From Przewalskia tangutica (Eukaryota; Streptophyta; Magnoliopsida; Solanales; Solanaceae): DNA of 64,000 nucleotides. Position 1 is the stretch's first letter, and every line of letters starts with the position of its first letter. The translations under genes were made by a program, and so were the position numbers. Where the stretch lies: assembly GCA_029844215.1 (NCBI GenBank), contig CM056721.1, positions 57,577,815-57,641,814 of the forward strand, in the 5' to 3' direction. The notes under the pieces were generated by a model. The model was not told the DNA's origin. It worked only from the letters and a program-made list of their open reading frames with translations, and ran no database searches. Positions 24,141 to 36,801 of the stretch are shown in pieces.

Positions 24141-24419
24141 GATAAGCTGAAATCTGTAATTTACATCATAAGTCTAAAATAAAGCTGGAGACATGTATGA
24201 TAATCAAATTAACAGTATATTGTTCCTTACTAACAATGAGAGTAACAAAATAAACATTTTCGGTTCTTAAAATAGGAAGCCTGTGATTAACTTAGGACCA
24301 TCCGCCCGTAGTATTATCACGCAATCCTACTCCTGGGACTATTTCACCCGCATAGGCCGAGTGGACCCGCATGAGGTAATTTCCTCGCATAGGACTGGTC
24401 CGCCCCGCGTAGGACTATT
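24141..24419 (-). mobile_element. Y LTR, part 2
   Basis: Continues Y after the solo LTR: GGAGACATGTATGATAATC, then units of GGACTATTTCACCCGCATAG and CCCGCATGAGGTA. It stops at CTATT (24415-24419), duplicated at 28104-28108 across the next insertion. Confidence 0.85.
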
Positions 24420-25249
24420 TGTCACACCCCGAACCCGGGCGTGGTGGTGCCTACACAGGCACCGCCATACTAACAACTAAGTAAGCTGCGGAAATTAAAT
24501 AACACCTTTTTTTCTTTAAAACCAGCGTGCGTGCAAGGCAAAGCCGACAAGGCTGCCATATAATATTCATAATAAAGACCTACTGCTGCGTGAGTCGATC
24601 CACGTATGAATACGGACCTCAAGAGTTTTACTAAAATATGGCGGGACAAGGCCCCATGTACCATGCGTACAAAAGCACATCTTGAAGGACTATACCAAAA
24701 TGATAAACTCCTGAACAGAGGGAGCTATCCAAAAACTCTGAGCAGGGTCCCACACCTGCCGATCACCAAACTGCGTACCTAAACTGCGGCGTGACGCGGC
24801 CCGAAGGAGGTCGATTATGAAGAATGTACCAAGTATGTGAGCGATGAAATGCGTAATGAAATCATAACGATCTAAACAAAGCGAGGAGACATGTATGATA
24901 GCCAACTACGATTACCAATACATAGCGATCATATCAAGTCATGGGCCGAGCCTCAAAGTCACTACTCAAATATAACTATGGGTCTCACGCCCGTAATATC
25001 AATCATGCGTGGAATCCTTCACCTTGGCGATCCGATGTAATAACACCAATAAGGATACATGAACACCAAGTCCCACGTGTCCTAAATACCGCGTGGTCTC
25101 GTGCCGGAATCCCACATCGTAAAGCATGACCATAGGGTAACACAAACAAATCGGGGACATATATGATAATCAAATTACAACACGTTGTGCCTTACCAACA
25201 ATGAGAGTAAGCGATGGTATCCTTACGATATGAAATAGGAAGCTCGTGA

Positions 25250-25480
25250 TCAAAGCGGGACCATCCGCGCGGTATCATTTAGCCGTCCTACTCGCGGGAC
25301 TATTTCACCGCGTAGGCGCGTGGACGCGTGAGGTATTCCTCGCATGGGACTATTTCACCCGCGTAAGACCTTACGGACTCGCGTGGTATTCCTCGCATAA
25401 TTTGGACCCGCGCGTGGGACTATTTCACCGCGTAAGTCATACGGACCCGCGTGAGGTATTCCTCGCATCGTGGGTAGCAA
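25250..25480 (-). repeat. About 55-bp minisatellite in minus-strand solo LTR
   Basis: About four units with GGGACTATTTCACCGCGTAG and GGACCCGCGTGAGGTATTCC, ending CTCGCAT. The host Y LTR carries the same unit at 24283-24419 and 28104-28155, so the insertion lies in a related array. Confidence 0.85.
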
Positions 25481-25569
25481 ATCCATGGAATATCCAAATG
25501 CCACAAACGGGAATGACCACGAAGCAGTGATATACGATAGCACACATGGCTATTTCCGGCCACGTAGGC

Positions 25570-25845
25570 AATTCTCGACTAAACAAGCCAAAGTACTTAT
25601 CAAGGCACGCGTAGAATAATTCTCGATTAATCAAGCCAAAGTACTTATCAAGGCACAAATAGAATAATTCTCAATTAATCAAGCCAACGTACTTATCAAG
25701 GCATCACCTGGAATAATTCTCAATTAATAAAGTCAAAGTACTTATCAAGGCACACTTAGAATTATTCTCAATTAAACAAGCCAAAGTACTTATCAAGGCA
25801 CGCTTAGACAAATTCTCAATTTATCAAGCCAAAGTACTACGTACG
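25570..25845 (-). repeat. 48-bp minisatellite, minus strand copy
   Basis: About six units, reverse complement of the 22556-22915 array: CAAGCCAAAGTACTTATC, AAGGCACRC and AGAATAATTCTCAATTAAT. Confidence 0.9.
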
Positions 25846-28103
25846 TACATTCTTTTATAAAAGACTCCTTCTATGTAAAGCCCGCGATACTAACACGTAG
25901 TATCAAGGCGTGTCTATTTTCAAAGTAAGTTACTACACTTTTAGAAAACTCATTTCAAAGCTTGAAATCAAGTAACTCCAAATTTTCACAATCTAGGCAA
26001 CTTATGCTAATATCCAAAATAGACAACTTTCTAAACCTTCCATAAAACCGTCATAACCAACTTCCCATAAAGCCGTTATAACCCTTTATGGTTTTAGACA
26101 TATCCATTCCTTTTATAACCAAGAGACTTATACTATTAAAAACCAAGTATCACATCTTACAAATCAAGTTCTTAACTTTCAAAACACTTCAATCTCTTAA
26201 TATATAGAAAACAAGTTTCCTCTACTTTTAAACCTCAAGTAACTCACACCTTTAAAACAAGTTACTTCTCTTAAATCATGTCATTTCTCCTCTTTTAAAA
26301 CAATTAAGTAAATCACTCCTTTGGCTCTAAAGTCATTATAATGACCTTTAGGATTTTGAACAAGGTACTTGCCCAGATTTGGAAACCACTTCCTTTTCAA
26401 GACTACATGTACTTTAAGTAAAATACTTTCACTTTTAAGAATCCAAACTTCACTAAGAAAATGGATTTTACAACTTACAATTTAAACATCAAAGTACAAT
26501 CAAGGAAGTACATAGAACAAATTCTATTCTAGGAAATCCGAATGCAACGAGGAATGGATCGTTTAAGGAGTAGAACATACTTTCTTAATCTTGGGAATCA
26601 TGCTAGAAGGAGATAGTTCACATACCTTTTATTAAATCCATAAGCTAAGCCGAATCGCCGTGCGTAGAAGTGTCAACCTAAAATGGTCACAACAAGACTA
26701 TCGACTTCTAGTCTCAGCGTAGAATAATACTAAGTATACGATTCGCTAATTCTACGGAAAATCGGGCGACTTCCTTTGTTTCTACTCACTTTGCCACCTT
26801 TTCAAGGTCGAATACAATAACCAACACACCACGTTTAAGGCTCAAACAACAACAAACAAAGGGGATTACCGCCTTACAATCGTGTAAAATTCAGCCCATG
26901 ATTCATACCAAAAGTATAATACTTATTAGCCATTCTCGACAACATATAACGATAACACTACGTCTTTTCCAATCCTTTTCCAATTTTAAGTTGTTAGGTC
27001 AACATGTTATTTAGTCATAAACAACTTAGCAACTACAATTTCCTTCTTTATTCAACGTCGACAACTTAAACTAATAATCAACTTGAATTCCAATCTTAAA
27101 GCTAAACATGCTAGTTTTGGATTAGGGTTCCAATAGTCCGTAAACATATCAAACTTCGTACTATATAACACATGCTTGCTAAAATCCATAGCTACAACAA
27201 TAAGTAAGTCTTAACTACTAAAGCGACAAAATTTATACCTTTCCAAGCCCTTAAAATTTCCAAGATCCAAAGTCGCCTTAGAAATTCTTAGCTCGCTTTC
27301 CTTAAGTTCCAATCCGCTCGAAGCACTCCTTGAGGCCTATGAAGAACCCGTCTTCAAGTTCGACTTCAAAGTTGAAGAACTCCATTAGTTTCCGCCTTGC
27401 GACTAACATGAAAATGCGTTTTTTCCGAAATCTTTCTATTGAGATAACCTTACAATACCCTTGGGGACGTTGGGTTAAAGTCTTGTGAACAAATGATCAA
27501 AATTACAAAATTTTCTTGTGGATTATGGCACTAACCCGAGAGCTACTTGTGAAGAACACAATGTTCTCTAATTTTTCTAAGTGTAAATGAGCTAGTCTTG
27601 CACTAGTAGTAACCTTATAAAACACAATGGAGGGCTTAGACTTAAACAAATGTGAGGTTAGGATGGGTTTCACTTGGATCAAGCCTAGGTGGACAAGTTG
27701 ACTTGTCAACAATATCAAGCTTAGAAGACTTATCATCTACATAGGTCAAATGACCATAACACCCTTGCAATATTTCGTCCAACATCATGGAGGGGGTGCC
27801 ACGTGTCGCCCTCTCATTCGTCCATAAAATTCCGTAACCCTCGTGGGCCCCACAAAAAATATAAAATTCCTCGGGTGGGCCCCACGTGACCAAATCCGTA
27901 AAAATAAATTTCCATAAGGTTAAAAGTTCCACACTCTTCAAATAATGCATTTTGAGAATCCAATTCTCAACAACGAACATTTTCCTTCAGGCGTTCGGAA
28001 GATTTTCCGTCGGAAAAACAATTCTTCCTTTCGTACTAATTTCCAAGTCTTGATTCCTTACGTACATTCTCTTATACATGTCCTGGACTCACGGGGTGTA
28101 ACA

Positions 28104-29406
28104 CTATTTCACTCGCATGAGCCCTACGGATTCGCATGAGGTATTTCTCGCATCATGGGGAGCAAATCCACAGAATATGCAAAGGCCACAAGGCCGGAGA
28201 ATGACCCCGTAATGAACAATATATCACAAGAACAACCGGCTACCATAAATAACATAAGCAAGTTAAGAAACCCCTTAACTTCTCATTAGACTTAATTAGT
28301 ATGCACTCTCATTTCATTTAACTTAAGGCACTATCATATCATGAAAAATCTGGGAATTTAACCCAAAGTACTACGTACTTCTATTCCTTTAAAATGACTC
28401 ATTTTCATATAAAAATCTCAAGATACTAATACCCGTAGTATCAAGTCATATCTACTTTTCAAGACAAGTCACTATACCTTTAGAAATACATTTATAGGTT
28501 TCTAAACCAAGTGACCTTTACTTTAAAACTTTAATCTATTGATGCCTTTAAATCAATATTTGTCATTCTTTATTTCAAGTCATTTATCCTTGTTTACATT
28601 ACTAGAATAAACCATTCTTTTAACTTCCCATAAAGTTGTTATAACCAACTTCCCATAAAGTCGTTATACTAACTTTATGCTTTAGAAACTAAGAGCTCTT
28701 TAACCTTTAAAACAAGTGAGTTAATTCTCTAACTCAACCAACTTGGACATTCTTAAAACAAGTCAAGGATATCAAATGAAACTAAATTCATTTAAATCTA
28801 AATGCGTCTACCGTACTTATACATTGATAACTATTCATGCTCAAGAGATAAGAAAAGTTCCACATACCTCTTCGACTCAATCCACTTGCCAAGTTGAATA
28901 CACCGCGCGTAGAATGTCAACCTATAATGACCACAATACGCCTATCAACTTCTAGCTTTCAACGTAGAATATTTCTAAGTATAAGGACTCTTATTCTACG
29001 GATAATCGGGCAGCACTTCCTTTGTTTCTACGTACTTTTCCACCTTTTTCAAGGCCCGAATTCAATAACCAAACATGCCACATTTAAGGCTCAACAATGT
29101 AGCTAACAAAAAGGTATTACACGCCTAACAGGACATGTAAAATTCTTCCCCACAATTGATATCAAAATAGTCCAATATTTCAATGTCATTCTCGGCTAAC
29201 AATGTACAACAACACAAAGTCTTTTCCAATTCTTTTTCAATCCAAGTTGTTTATTCTAACATGTTATATAGCCACAATCGATAAAAACAACTACAATCCC
29301 TTCTTTATATAACATGCGACGACTAAAACTAATAACTAAATCGGATTACAATCTTAAGGTTAAACATGCCACTTTCGGATTCCATCCAAATGTTCCATAA
29401 CATTTC
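28104..29406 (-). mobile_element. Y LTR, part 3 (truncated)
   Basis: Resumes after the duplicated CTATT. It carries the minus-strand order of LTR motifs: GATACTA hairpin near 28431-28446, paired palindromes near 28630-28680, and CGTAGAAT/ATTCTACG near 28932-29000 with TTTGTTTCTACG. It ends at ATTTC (29402-29406), where another minus-strand LTR begins. The Y LTR start is not found in the window, so it was probably lost in a rearrangement. Confidence 0.8.
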
Positions 29407-29710
29407 TGTCACGATGACCGGGCATGGCGCTTCCACTACAGGCACCTCTCGGTATGCAACAGAGAATAGCAGCGGAACATACACAACATATATACATACT
29501 TAGACAATAAACATCTCAGGCTAGCCGATAAGGTCACCTTCCATAAAATATACATAAACCAAAAGTAAAATAGTACATCTATGTTCTTAAAACCCAATCC
29601 ACAAATGTGACTACCAACCTCTAAGAATAACATCTGTGGCGGGACAGAGCCCCTCCGTACCCCTGAATGTACATAAATCTACAACATCAGGGAAAACCGT
29701 ACCAAAAGAC
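29407..29710 (-). mobile_element. Minus-strand LTR 3'-end fragment
   Basis: TGTCACGATGACCGGGCATGG followed by about 300 bp of U5-like sequence, stopping at GTACCAAAAGACAAG. At 29711 the sequence jumps to a position only about 90 bases into a second, related LTR 3' end (ATAAAATAAGAAACAGGCTAACC). Two LTR ends are therefore fused head to tail by deletion or recombination. Confidence 0.7.
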
Positions 29711-30384
29711 AAGATAAAATAAGAAACAGGCTAACCAAAACGGTTACCTTTCTGCATATATATATACCTGAACAGTTATCCTTTACAAACCACTTGTGAC
29801 GGTACTACTGACTCTAAGAATGTAATCATAACTACGACGGGACGAGGGCCCGCCATACCACGAATGTAAGTACCTACAACGACGGGGACTATACGAATAA
29901 GCCTCGGAGAAGCGGAGCTTCCCACATGTGGCGTGATCCTATGGCGAGGATCAGCAAGCTGGTGTACCTACCTGCGACATGAGCGGCCCCGAAGGAGGTC
30001 GATACAACGGTACCAAGTATGTGGCGAAAATCGTAAATGAAATCATAACGATCTATATAAAGCAGGAGACATGTATGATAACCAAACTACGATCCACGAT
30101 ATATAAGCGATCATGTCAAGTCGAGGACTCGCGCCTCAAGCCATCGCTCGAATATAACTATGGGTCTCGCGCCCGCATCAATCATGCGTAGAATACCTTC
30201 CTCATGCCGTCTATGGTATAACAACACCAAGGAGTACACATGAACACGAGTCCCACTGTGTCATAAAGCCGTCTGAGGCAAATGCGAAGGCATAGCTATC
30301 GAGATCGAACTGCGTCGTAATGGCCGGGCAAATCGAAAGCCGGCTACGGAACCTCGTACCAGCAATACTAAATAACTATATCAC

Positions 30385-30845
30385 AAAGTGACCGCGTGAC
30401 AAGTCGATAACCTCTGCGGATCCTCACTGCGCCACGTGGCGGCGGGGCAAGTAACCGGGCTAACGGCTAGATCACTGCCGTAAGTCACGAAACCGTCCAA
30501 ACAACGACTCGCGAAGGCGACCGTGGCAAATCGATAACCTCTATCGGATCCTCCTGCGCCACGTAGGCGGCGGGGCAAGTAACCGAGCTAACCACGGATC
30601 TGGCCGTAAGTCACGAAACCGCGCGAAGGCGACCGTAGCAAGTCGATAGCCTCTGCGAGATCCACGTGTCACGTGGTAGCGGGGGCAAGTAACCGGGCTA
30701 ACCACGGATCACAACCGTAAGTCATGAGACTTCGCCACAAAACTGAGCGGGGCAATCTGAAGGTTAACTACGAGAACCAAAGCCGAATCAGCCTGGCCAA
30801 GGGGCAAGTCACGAGCCGACTACGGATCTGAAGGCGAATCGGTAA
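30385..30845 (-). repeat. About 130-140-bp minisatellite in minus-strand LTR
   Basis: About three to four diverged units with CAAGTCGATAACCTCTGCGG, ATCCTCMCTGCGCCACGTGG, CGGCGGGGCAAGTAACCGG and CCGTAAGTCACGAAACCG. Longest repeat unit among the LTR arrays here, and distinct in sequence from all the others. Confidence 0.8.
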
Positions 30846-32712
30846 AACCTCATGGAGAGCTAGTTCATGGAATAACAATAATGGTCGCGTGCCGGAATCC
30901 CTCGTGGTGTAGACATGCCCGTGTGACAATAATAATGGAAGCATACGTGGAATCTTCCGTCGCTGCGATGCGTCGAGTAAGTTCCGCACAAGTCGTAGGT
31001 CCTCCATCGAGGCAGCGGTGGTATAGAAATACAATACTTGCACAACAATGACTATCACGACTAGCGTAGGCAAGTTCGACATACTTTTAGACTTTCGTTA
31101 ACATGTAATTGATTCACCATTTTATGCCAACAATCCGAGTTTTAACCCTAAAGTACTACGTACATTAATCTTTTCAAAAAGATCTCTTTTTACGTAAAAA
31201 CAACTCGCTACTATTATCCGTAGTACCAAACACGTTCATGTTTAAATCAAGTACTTTACACTTTTTAAACCAATTTAAGACAAAATCATGCCTTCTTTTT
31301 AAACCATTTTAAGACAAAACCATGTCTTCCTTTTTAAACCATTTTAAGACAAAACCATGCCTTCCTTTTAAACCAAAACACTTTAATTCCTCAAATCTCC
31401 TTTCTTTTAGAAATCAAGTTCCTTACTTTGGAATTTAAGAAAAATCAATACTTGTTATTAATGATCTTATTAAAGCAGCCATGATCTAGGAAATGTAATA
31501 CAATTTTGTCTTATCTTAGCTTACATGCGGATGGAGGTTTCTACTTGTTTTAATAATAATTAATTAGTCGATACATTTTCCGTTATTATTTGCGGTGGTT
31601 TGTTCGATACTTATTCTCATTTCCGAAATCAATATAACTTATTCCTTTTAAAACTCAAGCGGTTTCACAACTTTTTAACACAAACCAAGTCCTTAATATT
31701 TCACATCAAGTCATTTATAAGTCAAGTCTCTTATCTTTTAAAAACCACAGACCATTTCTTTACCTACATAAAGTTGTTATAACAAACTTCCCATAAAGCC
31801 GTTATAACATTTTATGTTTTAAATAACCAAATTCGTTTAGCACGTATCGTCTACCGTACTACATAGTTCACAACAATCATGCTAGAAAAGATAGGAAGAG
31901 GTTCACATACCTCGCGGCGATTATCGACAATTAGCAAAATGCTCCAAATCTTATAACGCGCTAGCCTTTTCCACCGTTCGATAGAATCGCTACTCGTAAT
32001 ACTTCCACCTATAATGGCCATAAAGCGTCTATCAACTTCTCGATCTCTTTGTAGCACAATTCAAAGTACAAGGTTCCTTATTCTCACGAAAAATTGGCGC
32101 ACCTCCCCGTAACCACATAAATCTCCTCCTCTGTCAGGCGCTACCGAGCCGACAACTCGAGGGTTACCGTCTAACAGGGCGTGTACAACCTTTGCCCACA
32201 ATAATACTACAAGTCTCTGTAAATGATCCAATGTAAATCTGATTCAATTCTTTATAATCATCCTTCCAAAATATCTTATACACAATTCTAAACTACTACT
32301 GATATGTAATATCCAATTCTGATAGGGACAAGATCATTACCTCGATAAGCCCAAAATTATCCAAGATTAAAAAGTCGATCTGAGCAATGCTTGGCTCGAT
32401 TTCTTACGCTCCAACCCGCTTCAAGCAACCCTTAGAAGTTTCTAAACAACCTCTTAACAACTTCAACCAACTATGAAGATTTTCCTAGGGTTTCATTTTG
32501 CGACTATTGAAATAAAGTAGTATTTCCGGGCTCTTATGTTGGGATAACTTTGGAATACTACAAGAGATTTAGGCTAAGGTATTTGGAATAACAACAACAC
32601 TTGAAGAATTTTTATACACTAAGGGGGTGTTTGGGCGAATTACACTAAGGAGGGAGGAGAATTTTTCCTTGGAAATTATTTCAAGTGAGGATGAATAAGT
32701 CTTGCAAACAAG

Positions 32713-32920
32713 GGGGTATTTATAGAAATCAATGGCTAGGATCAAATCAAGTGTATGGTGAGGATTTGGTCCATGTGGGAGTGGAGTCTTCCGACCAAAT
32801 GTCCACCACAACCTTGAGACATATGTCCGCGAAAAATGGGACAAGTGGCTTGCCACGTCACTAACGTCGACACTTGTCCGCGATCATTCGCCAACATGGC
32901 CACGTGGGGTGACACGTGTC
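32713..32920 (-). promoter_or_regulatory. Promoter region of minus-strand LTR: G-box and TATA box
   Basis: Read on the minus strand, the perfect 10-bp palindrome GACACGTGTC (32911-32920, G-box core CACGTG) lies about 185 bp upstream of TATAAATACCCC (32713-32724). The same pair with about the same spacing recurs in the other LTRs. Confidence 0.7.
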
Positions 32921-33217
32921 GCCCCTACTCGTCCAAAATATTTCATCTTGAAAATATCCGAAAATAAAGTGGGCCCACAAAAGTAAATTCTCAGTGGGCC
33001 CACGTGACCAATTCGGAAATAAAATTTCATAATTCTTAAAACTTCTTAAAGTCTTAAATACCAAAGTTGAGAATCGATCCTCGATAATAAACCTTTTCCT
33101 TCATAAAATCCGGAAACTTTTCCGTCGAAAAATCACATCTTTCTTCCTTTTAATTTAAATGTCGTATTCTCGTACGTACGTCCCCAAATACATACCCTGG
33201 AACTACGGGGTGTAACA

Positions 33218-33800
33218 CTCACAAGGAAAGGGGAGGGAGTTTTGCCTTGGAAAATCTAAGTGTCGGATGAAGAATAAGTCTTGCATTTATGGGGTATTTA
33301 TAGAGAAATCAATGGTCAAGATCAAGGCAAGTGTGTGGTGAGATCTTGGGACAAGTGTGTGGGTCCCACCCTCCAAATGGCTACCCAAAGATGAAGACAA
33401 GTGGCTTGCCACATGTTGGCCATTTCGGCCAAGGGACACTTGTCAAGCCAATTCGCCAACCTTGGCCACATGGGCGTGACACGTGTCGCCCCTGCTAAAT
33501 CGAAATATTTCGTCTTGAAAATATCCAAAATACCGAAAATCTCAAAAACAAAGTGGGCCCACAAAACCAGTAAATTTCTCCAGTGGGTCCCGCGACCATT
33601 TCAGAAAATAAAATCTCATAATTCTAATATAATCCGAAGCCCAAATACCAAATCAGAATCAATTCCCGTTAACGAACCTTTTCTTTCGCAAAACAGGAAA
33701 CTTTTAGTGAAAAATCACGTCTTTCTTTCTTTCCAATATTCTTTATCGTATTCTCGTGCGTCGTCCTCACATACATACCACGGAACTACGAGGTGTAACA
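33218..33800 (-). mobile_element. 5' portion of the Z 3' LTR (minus strand)
   Basis: About 580 bp, from CTCACAAGGAAAGGGG to GAACTACGAGGTGTAACA at 33800. It includes TATA (33291-33302) and G-box GACACGTGTC (33478-33487). It directly precedes (in coordinates) the reverse polypurine tract of Z, so it is the start of Z's 3' LTR. The rest of that LTR has been replaced by the 29711-33217 copy. Confidence 0.8.
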
Positions 33801-34695
33801 TTCTTCCCCCTTAGAAACATTCGTCGAATGTTCCTTCTAAGTCTCCAAACATCGTGCGCCGGTATAGTCTTCACTACTATACTTACGAAACAAATTATGC
33901 CACACATGGCCATAATATCACATACGCGCGAAACCCAAATCCAAGCCAACGAGGAATCACCTCTAAGATGTAAAACAACACTAACACTCAATCCTGGTCC
34001 AAAGGATACTCTTTTCGCAACTTCACTTTACATAAATCATCACTTTCAGTTCTCATAACCCATGTTAGCTTCCTTTATTACACGACGTACCTTTCGTACA
34101 CGAACTCTTTCTAGTACACATACCATATTTCCGTCATCACTTGGTTCCAAAACACGAGTCACTACCTCGAACTTGGTCATCTTATTACCCTCGAATTCCT
34201 TCAAGGCCGTTCCGGCCTTCACGATCTGATTCTAGTCGAACACATCCGCGAAATTGTGAGATGGTTACCTAAACTTGGGCCTAGCACCCTCGCGACCCTA
34301 CCACCTTGCGGTACCACCTCGAACTGATCCCACCTCACTCCGGGCTGCGGGTTGACCCGCAATATGGCCTCAACCCGACCCACCGTTGCGTCAAACTCTC
34401 TCGTTCCCCGATCCGGAACAATCTTACTAATTCACGTCATGAAATCTACCACTTCCATATAATTCACGTCATGAAAGCTACCACTTCCATCTCACACTAC
34501 CCATGGAATTATCCCGATATAAATCACGCATACCAAGTACCCGACAAAGACCAGCCGTAAAATCATCCACTCGAGGCGCGCATCGAGTCCTACATTATAA
34601 ATTCTAAGGCTCGCGCCTTCCACGTCATACTCATCTTTTCAACTACCCGTGTTTCCTAATTCACAATTAACACAATGCTATCCGTACATCGCACT
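33801..34695 (-). other. Z internal region, 3' part: polypurine tract, hairpin and non-coding block
   Basis: Reverse polypurine tract TTCTTCCCCCTTAG, then the hairpin GAAACATTCG/TCGAATGTTCC (about 33818-33838), followed by sequence shared with 5891-6581 of element 1 and 36802-37268 plus 41156-41755 of element 5. No pol domain is recognisable. It stops at GCACT (34691-34695), the left target duplication of element 5, and resumes at 45970. Confidence 0.75.
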
Positions 34696-36801
34696 TGTCA
34701 GGCCGACTTGGGCGTGGTAGTGCCTTACCGGGCACCCTAGTGATACAACATCGGAGAAAATCGTGGAAATAAAAACTTAAGCGAGAAACAAGATATAACA
34801 TAAGAAAGCAGGCTAACCAAGCGGTCACATTCGTGTATATATATATAGCAGAACGATTACATCCTCTGCAAACCACTGCCCGTAATAGTACTACGGACCT
34901 CTAAGAGTATAACCATGACTATGGCGGGACGGGGCCCATACCCTGAATGTACAAGTACTTACAATGGCGGACTATACGAATAAGCCTCGGAGAAAGCGGG
35001 CTTCCCAAACCATTGGCTGTGATCCTATGGCGAGGATCCACAATGTACCTCTACTGCGGCATGAGCGGCCCCGAAGGAGGTCGATCTGGCAGTACCAAGT
35101 ATGTGGCGAAAATACTATAAATGAAATCACTGTGATCTAAAATAAAGCGAGAGCGTGTATGATAACGGACTCTGATTCGCGACATAAGCGATCATGTCAT
35201 ATCGGGGACTCACGCCCTCAAAGTGATCCCTCGTGCGTGGAACTCGCTTCCTCATTGGCGATCTAGGTATAAATCGTGTGATACGTATAACATGTCTCGG
35301 CCCATCCCATGGGACTCGAGGTGGAATCGCATGGTCACATTCCCGGTCGATCTCACGGACTCGGTGTCGGATCGTATGGTCACATTCCCGGTCCATCTCA
35401 CAGACTCGGTGTCGAATCGTATGGTCACATTCTCGGTCCATCTCACGGACTCGGTGTCGGATCGTATGGTCACATTCCCGGTCTATCTCACGGACTCGGT
35501 GTCGGATCGTATGGTCACATTCCTGATCCATCTCACAGACTCGGTGTCGGATCGGGTGGTATACCAGTAGAATATGCTACTCGTAGTATTTCAACATATA
35601 AAGACCACAAAACGTCTATCAACCTCTCGATATCTTCGTAGAATATTTCCAAGTACAAGGTTCCTTATTCTACGGAAAATTCGGCACCTCCACTCCCGCA
35701 ACCGCATAAATCTCCTCTCTATCGAGGCGCTACCAAGCCAGCAACTCGAGGGGTTACCGTCTAACAGGGCGTGTACAACCTTGCCCCATAATAATACTAC
35801 AAGTCTTTGTAAATACGGTCGATGTAAATCTGGTTCAATTCTATCAATCTTCTATCCTCATATAATATACTCAAGTATAACTCTACTCTGACTGTAATAT
35901 CCAATTACAATAGGGGGACATAGATCATTACCTCGATAAGCCCAAAATTATCCAAGATTATAAGTCGATTCTGAACAAAGTTTAGCTCCAAATCCTTACG
36001 CTCCAACCCGCTCCAAGCAACCCTTAGAAGTTTCTAAACAACTTCTCTTAACATGACAGTATGAAGATTTTTCTAGGGTTTCGTTTTGCGACTATTGGAA
36101 TAAAGTAGTATTTTCGGGCTCCTAGTATTGAAATAACTTTGGAATACAACTAGAGATACTAGGCTAAGGTATTTGGGATTATACTACAATACTTGAAGTA
36201 TTTATACACAAGTGGGGGAGGGGGACGAAAATACTACAAAGGGAGGGGATATTTTGCCTTGGAAAGTCTTAAGTGTGGGATGATAATAAGTCTTCAACTA
36301 AGGGGGTATTTATAGAGAAATCAAGGGTCAATATCTATGCAAGTGTGTGGTCAAGGTTGGGCCATGTGTGTGTGGGTCCCACCACACCACATGGCCAACG
36401 AAAATAGGCTCCAAGTGTAATGGCCATTTCGGCCTAGCCACTTGTCCCTCCAATTCGGCCAAGGTGCCACATGGGGGTGACACGTGTCGCCCCTGCTAAA
36501 TCTAAAATATTCGTCTTAGAAAATATCCAAAATCTGAAAATCTCAAAAACAAAGTGGGCCCACAAAGCCGTAAATTTCTCCGTGGGTCCCAGTGACCATT
36601 TCGAAAATAAAATCTCATAATTCTAATATAATCCAAGAAGCCCAAATACCAAATCAGGAATCAATTCCCGTCAACGAACCTTTTCCTTCACAAAACCGGA
36701 AACTTTTAAGTGAAAAATCACGTCTTTCTTTCTTTCCAATATTCTTGTCATATTCTCGTGCGTCGTCCTCACATACATACCACGGAACTACGGGTATAAC
36801 A
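34696..36801 (-). mobile_element. Element 5 3' LTR, internally deleted
   Basis: Starts TGTCAGGCCGACTTGGGCG and ends ACGGGTATAACA. Only about 2.1 kb against 3.0 kb in the 5' LTR. At about 35570 the sequence jumps from the end of the 45-bp array straight to CTACTCGTAGTATTTCAAC, skipping the about 0.86 kb that lies at 43880-44735 in the partner. The lost part includes the ACTTG run, the GTTATAAC pair and the conserved AATAAA block. TATA at 36303-36314, G-box at 36479-36488. Confidence 0.88.
35327..35556 (-). repeat. 45-bp minisatellite, element 5 3' LTR
   Basis: About five units; on the plus strand each contains ATGGTCACATTCCCGGTC, CATCTCACGGACTCGGTG and TCGGATCGT. The unit is a multiple of three and lacks stops in several frames, so it creates open frames in five or more phases on both strands. 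These are by-products, not genes. Confidence 0.93.

Larger units (their letters stand above)
24420..28103 (-). mobile_element. Solo LTR inside Y (minus strand, 3.7 kb)
   Basis: TGTCACACCCCGAACCCGGG to ACTCACGGGGTGTAACA with a perfect 5-bp duplication CTATT on both sides and no internal region, hence a solo LTR. Removing it restores the GACTATTTCACTCGCATGAG unit of Y. It is the same subfamily as the plus-strand solo LTR: both carry the 48-bp array. Inverted repeat arms at 26718-26725 and 26749-26756; weak TATA-like TTATAAAA at 27615-27622; G-box-like CCACGTGTCGCC near 27799. Confidence 0.92.
29711..33217 (-). mobile_element. Minus-strand LTR (about 3.5 kb), end missing
   Basis: Runs from AGGCTAACC ... 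GGTTACC to CCTGGAACTACGGGGTGTAACA at 33217. Contains a minisatellite at 30385-30845, an A-rich triplicated AAACCATTTTAAGACAAAACC segment near 31266-31375, conserved block 31470-31600, paired palindromes near 31773-31808, a splice-donor-like site in reverse near 32338, TATA box 32713-32724 and G-box 32911-32920. No matching target duplication was found on the two sides. Confidence 0.8.

Noticed and set aside
35127..35641. Overlapping open frames of about 70-134 codons on both strands as possible repeat-protein genes
   Set aside because: They exist in nearly all phases across a 45-bp tandem array, have no conserved start context, and recur only where the array recurs (43424-43977, 46816-47282, 49999-50621).
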